A stretch of 29,244 bases of DNA. Source: Acanthaster planci. Its lineage: Eukaryota > Echinodermata > Asteroidea > Valvatida > Acanthasteridae. This document shows, one piece after another, positions 1-29,244 of the stretch. Below the pieces are notes generated by a model. The model was not told the origin of the DNA and did no database searches. It worked only from the letters and a program-made list of their open reading frames with translations. The stretch covers positions 2,427,366 through 2,456,609 of the forward strand of contig NW_019091380.1 of assembly GCF_001949145.1 (NCBI RefSeq), in the 5' to 3' direction. Every line of letters starts with the position of its first letter. The stretch's first letter is position 1. The translations under genes were made by a program, and so were the position numbers.

Positions 1-137
1 TCAGTCATGTGCAAGTAACAAGAGTGAACAATGACAAAGGAATGCTGTAGTTGCTATTCATTCAGGGTTATTCAGCTTGTGAATTGAATTCACACTAGAC
101 GTCACATCTTAGTCTTGTGGGGTCTCGACTGAAACAC
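1..137. repeat. Dispersed repeat family R1, copy A
   Basis: It shares gtgaacaatgacaaaggaat, a cagcttgtgaattgaattc block and a gtcttgtggggtctcgact block with copies at 12028-12174, 23850-23940 and 28854-29000. It may continue past the left edge. Confidence 0.6.
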
Positions 138-583
138 TCGTTTGGCAAATTAAATGTTCTACATGTGGACTATACAGTAAAAACATTAAGTACATTAAAT
201 AAAAACGATACCCTTGACTTGTTTAAAAAATGAATGCATATTATACACAAATAGTAAGATATTCTTGGAATACAAGATTGTGCTTTAACAAAATAATAGT
301 ACTTTTGGTAATATTTCAATTTCTGAACTGTAAAATATATTTACCACTAGAAACCTACAAAGTTTTTCTTCCCGAAAAAAAATGGCAATTTCACTGTCCT
401 GACTTTACAATATAAAAGATTGGAACTAACAAATAATAAAGGATGATGTTCAAATCAAGCTGTGATAAATTTACAGAAAATAAAGGGAAGTACAAGAAAA
501 GGGCTGGTACAAAGGTCGTGTGTCAGATGATTAATTAATTAATAATTGTTGCGGTGATATATACTGCCAAGAGAAACAAGCAC
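1..583. other. 3' flank / UTR or intron, with a dispersed repeat copy
   Basis: This region lies downstream of the probable stop codon. No coding exon is convincing. Bases 1 to about 137 are a copy of the dispersed repeat also seen near 12.0, 23.9 and 28.9 kb; the rest is AT-rich single-copy-looking DNA. A possible but weak minus-strand acceptor ends at 460. Confidence 0.5.
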
Positions 584-29134
<28,551 letters not shown>

Positions 29135-29159
29135 CTGCAAGGAAAGAGCCAGGCTAGCT

Positions 29160-29244
29160 AAGCAAAGCAGTGAAGCAAAGCAGTGATTGGGGATAGCAAG
29201 TTAAGGGCAAGTGGGGATAGCAGGTTAAGGGCAAGTGGGGATAG
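29160..29244. repeat. Short tandem repeats at the right edge (13-bp and 24-bp units)
   Basis: aagcaaagcagtg occurs twice (29160-29185). It is followed by a 24-bp unit beginning tggggatagcaagttaaggg at 29188, 29212 and 29236, the last cut by the window edge. It lies in the intron just upstream of exon 1. Confidence 0.85.

Overview
The window is animal genomic DNA holding part of one large, intron-rich gene on the minus strand. Its exons are separated by GT-AG introns of about 150-1800 bp, and the introns carry MITE-like elements, a tRNA-derived SINE and tandem repeats. The domain style (Notch-type EGF repeats plus a CUB domain, as in the fibropellins of sea urchins) and the tRNA-SINE suggest a marine invertebrate. 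An echinoderm or another invertebrate deuterostome is my best guess; a cnidarian or lophotrochozoan is not excluded. Nothing in the window looks bacterial or viral.

I reconstruct 33 coding exons between 29134 and 584, read right to left. Exons 1-23 (29134 to 10311) each encode one EGF-like domain. Exon 24 (8509-8150) encodes one complete CUB domain. Exons 25-32 (7455 to 1651) encode eight more EGF domains. Exon 33 (759-584) encodes a Ser/Thr/Pro stalk, one transmembrane helix and a 14-residue cytoplasmic tail ending in TGA. All 32 extracellular exons are symmetric phase 1-1 and a multiple of 3 long. The spliced reading frame is therefore open from the first exon to the stop, about 1,360 residues. 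The start codon and signal peptide lie beyond the right edge (above 29244). The protein should be a type I membrane protein: a long extracellular EGF rod interrupted by a CUB module, with almost no intracellular part. 23 of the 31 EGF domains carry the O-fucose consensus and 17 carry the O-glucose consensus, as in Notch.

Layout: 1-583 is 3' flank or UTR with a repeat copy. 584-7455 holds the membrane exon and EGF 31-24, with a piggyBac-like MITE at 845-1260 and a long inverted repeat at 5098-5465. 8150-8509 is the CUB exon. 8510-10310 is a long intron with two palindromic elements. 10311-18840 holds EGF 23-14, with a 26-bp-TIR MITE at 13123-13365 and tandem repeats. 18841-29134 holds EGF 13-1, with an internal exon duplication (22.5-23.3 kb versus 20.4-22.1 kb) and a SINE at 24.0 kb. 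29135-29244 is intron with short tandem repeats. Introns not listed separately (146-982 bp) show no gene, RNA or convincing repeat.
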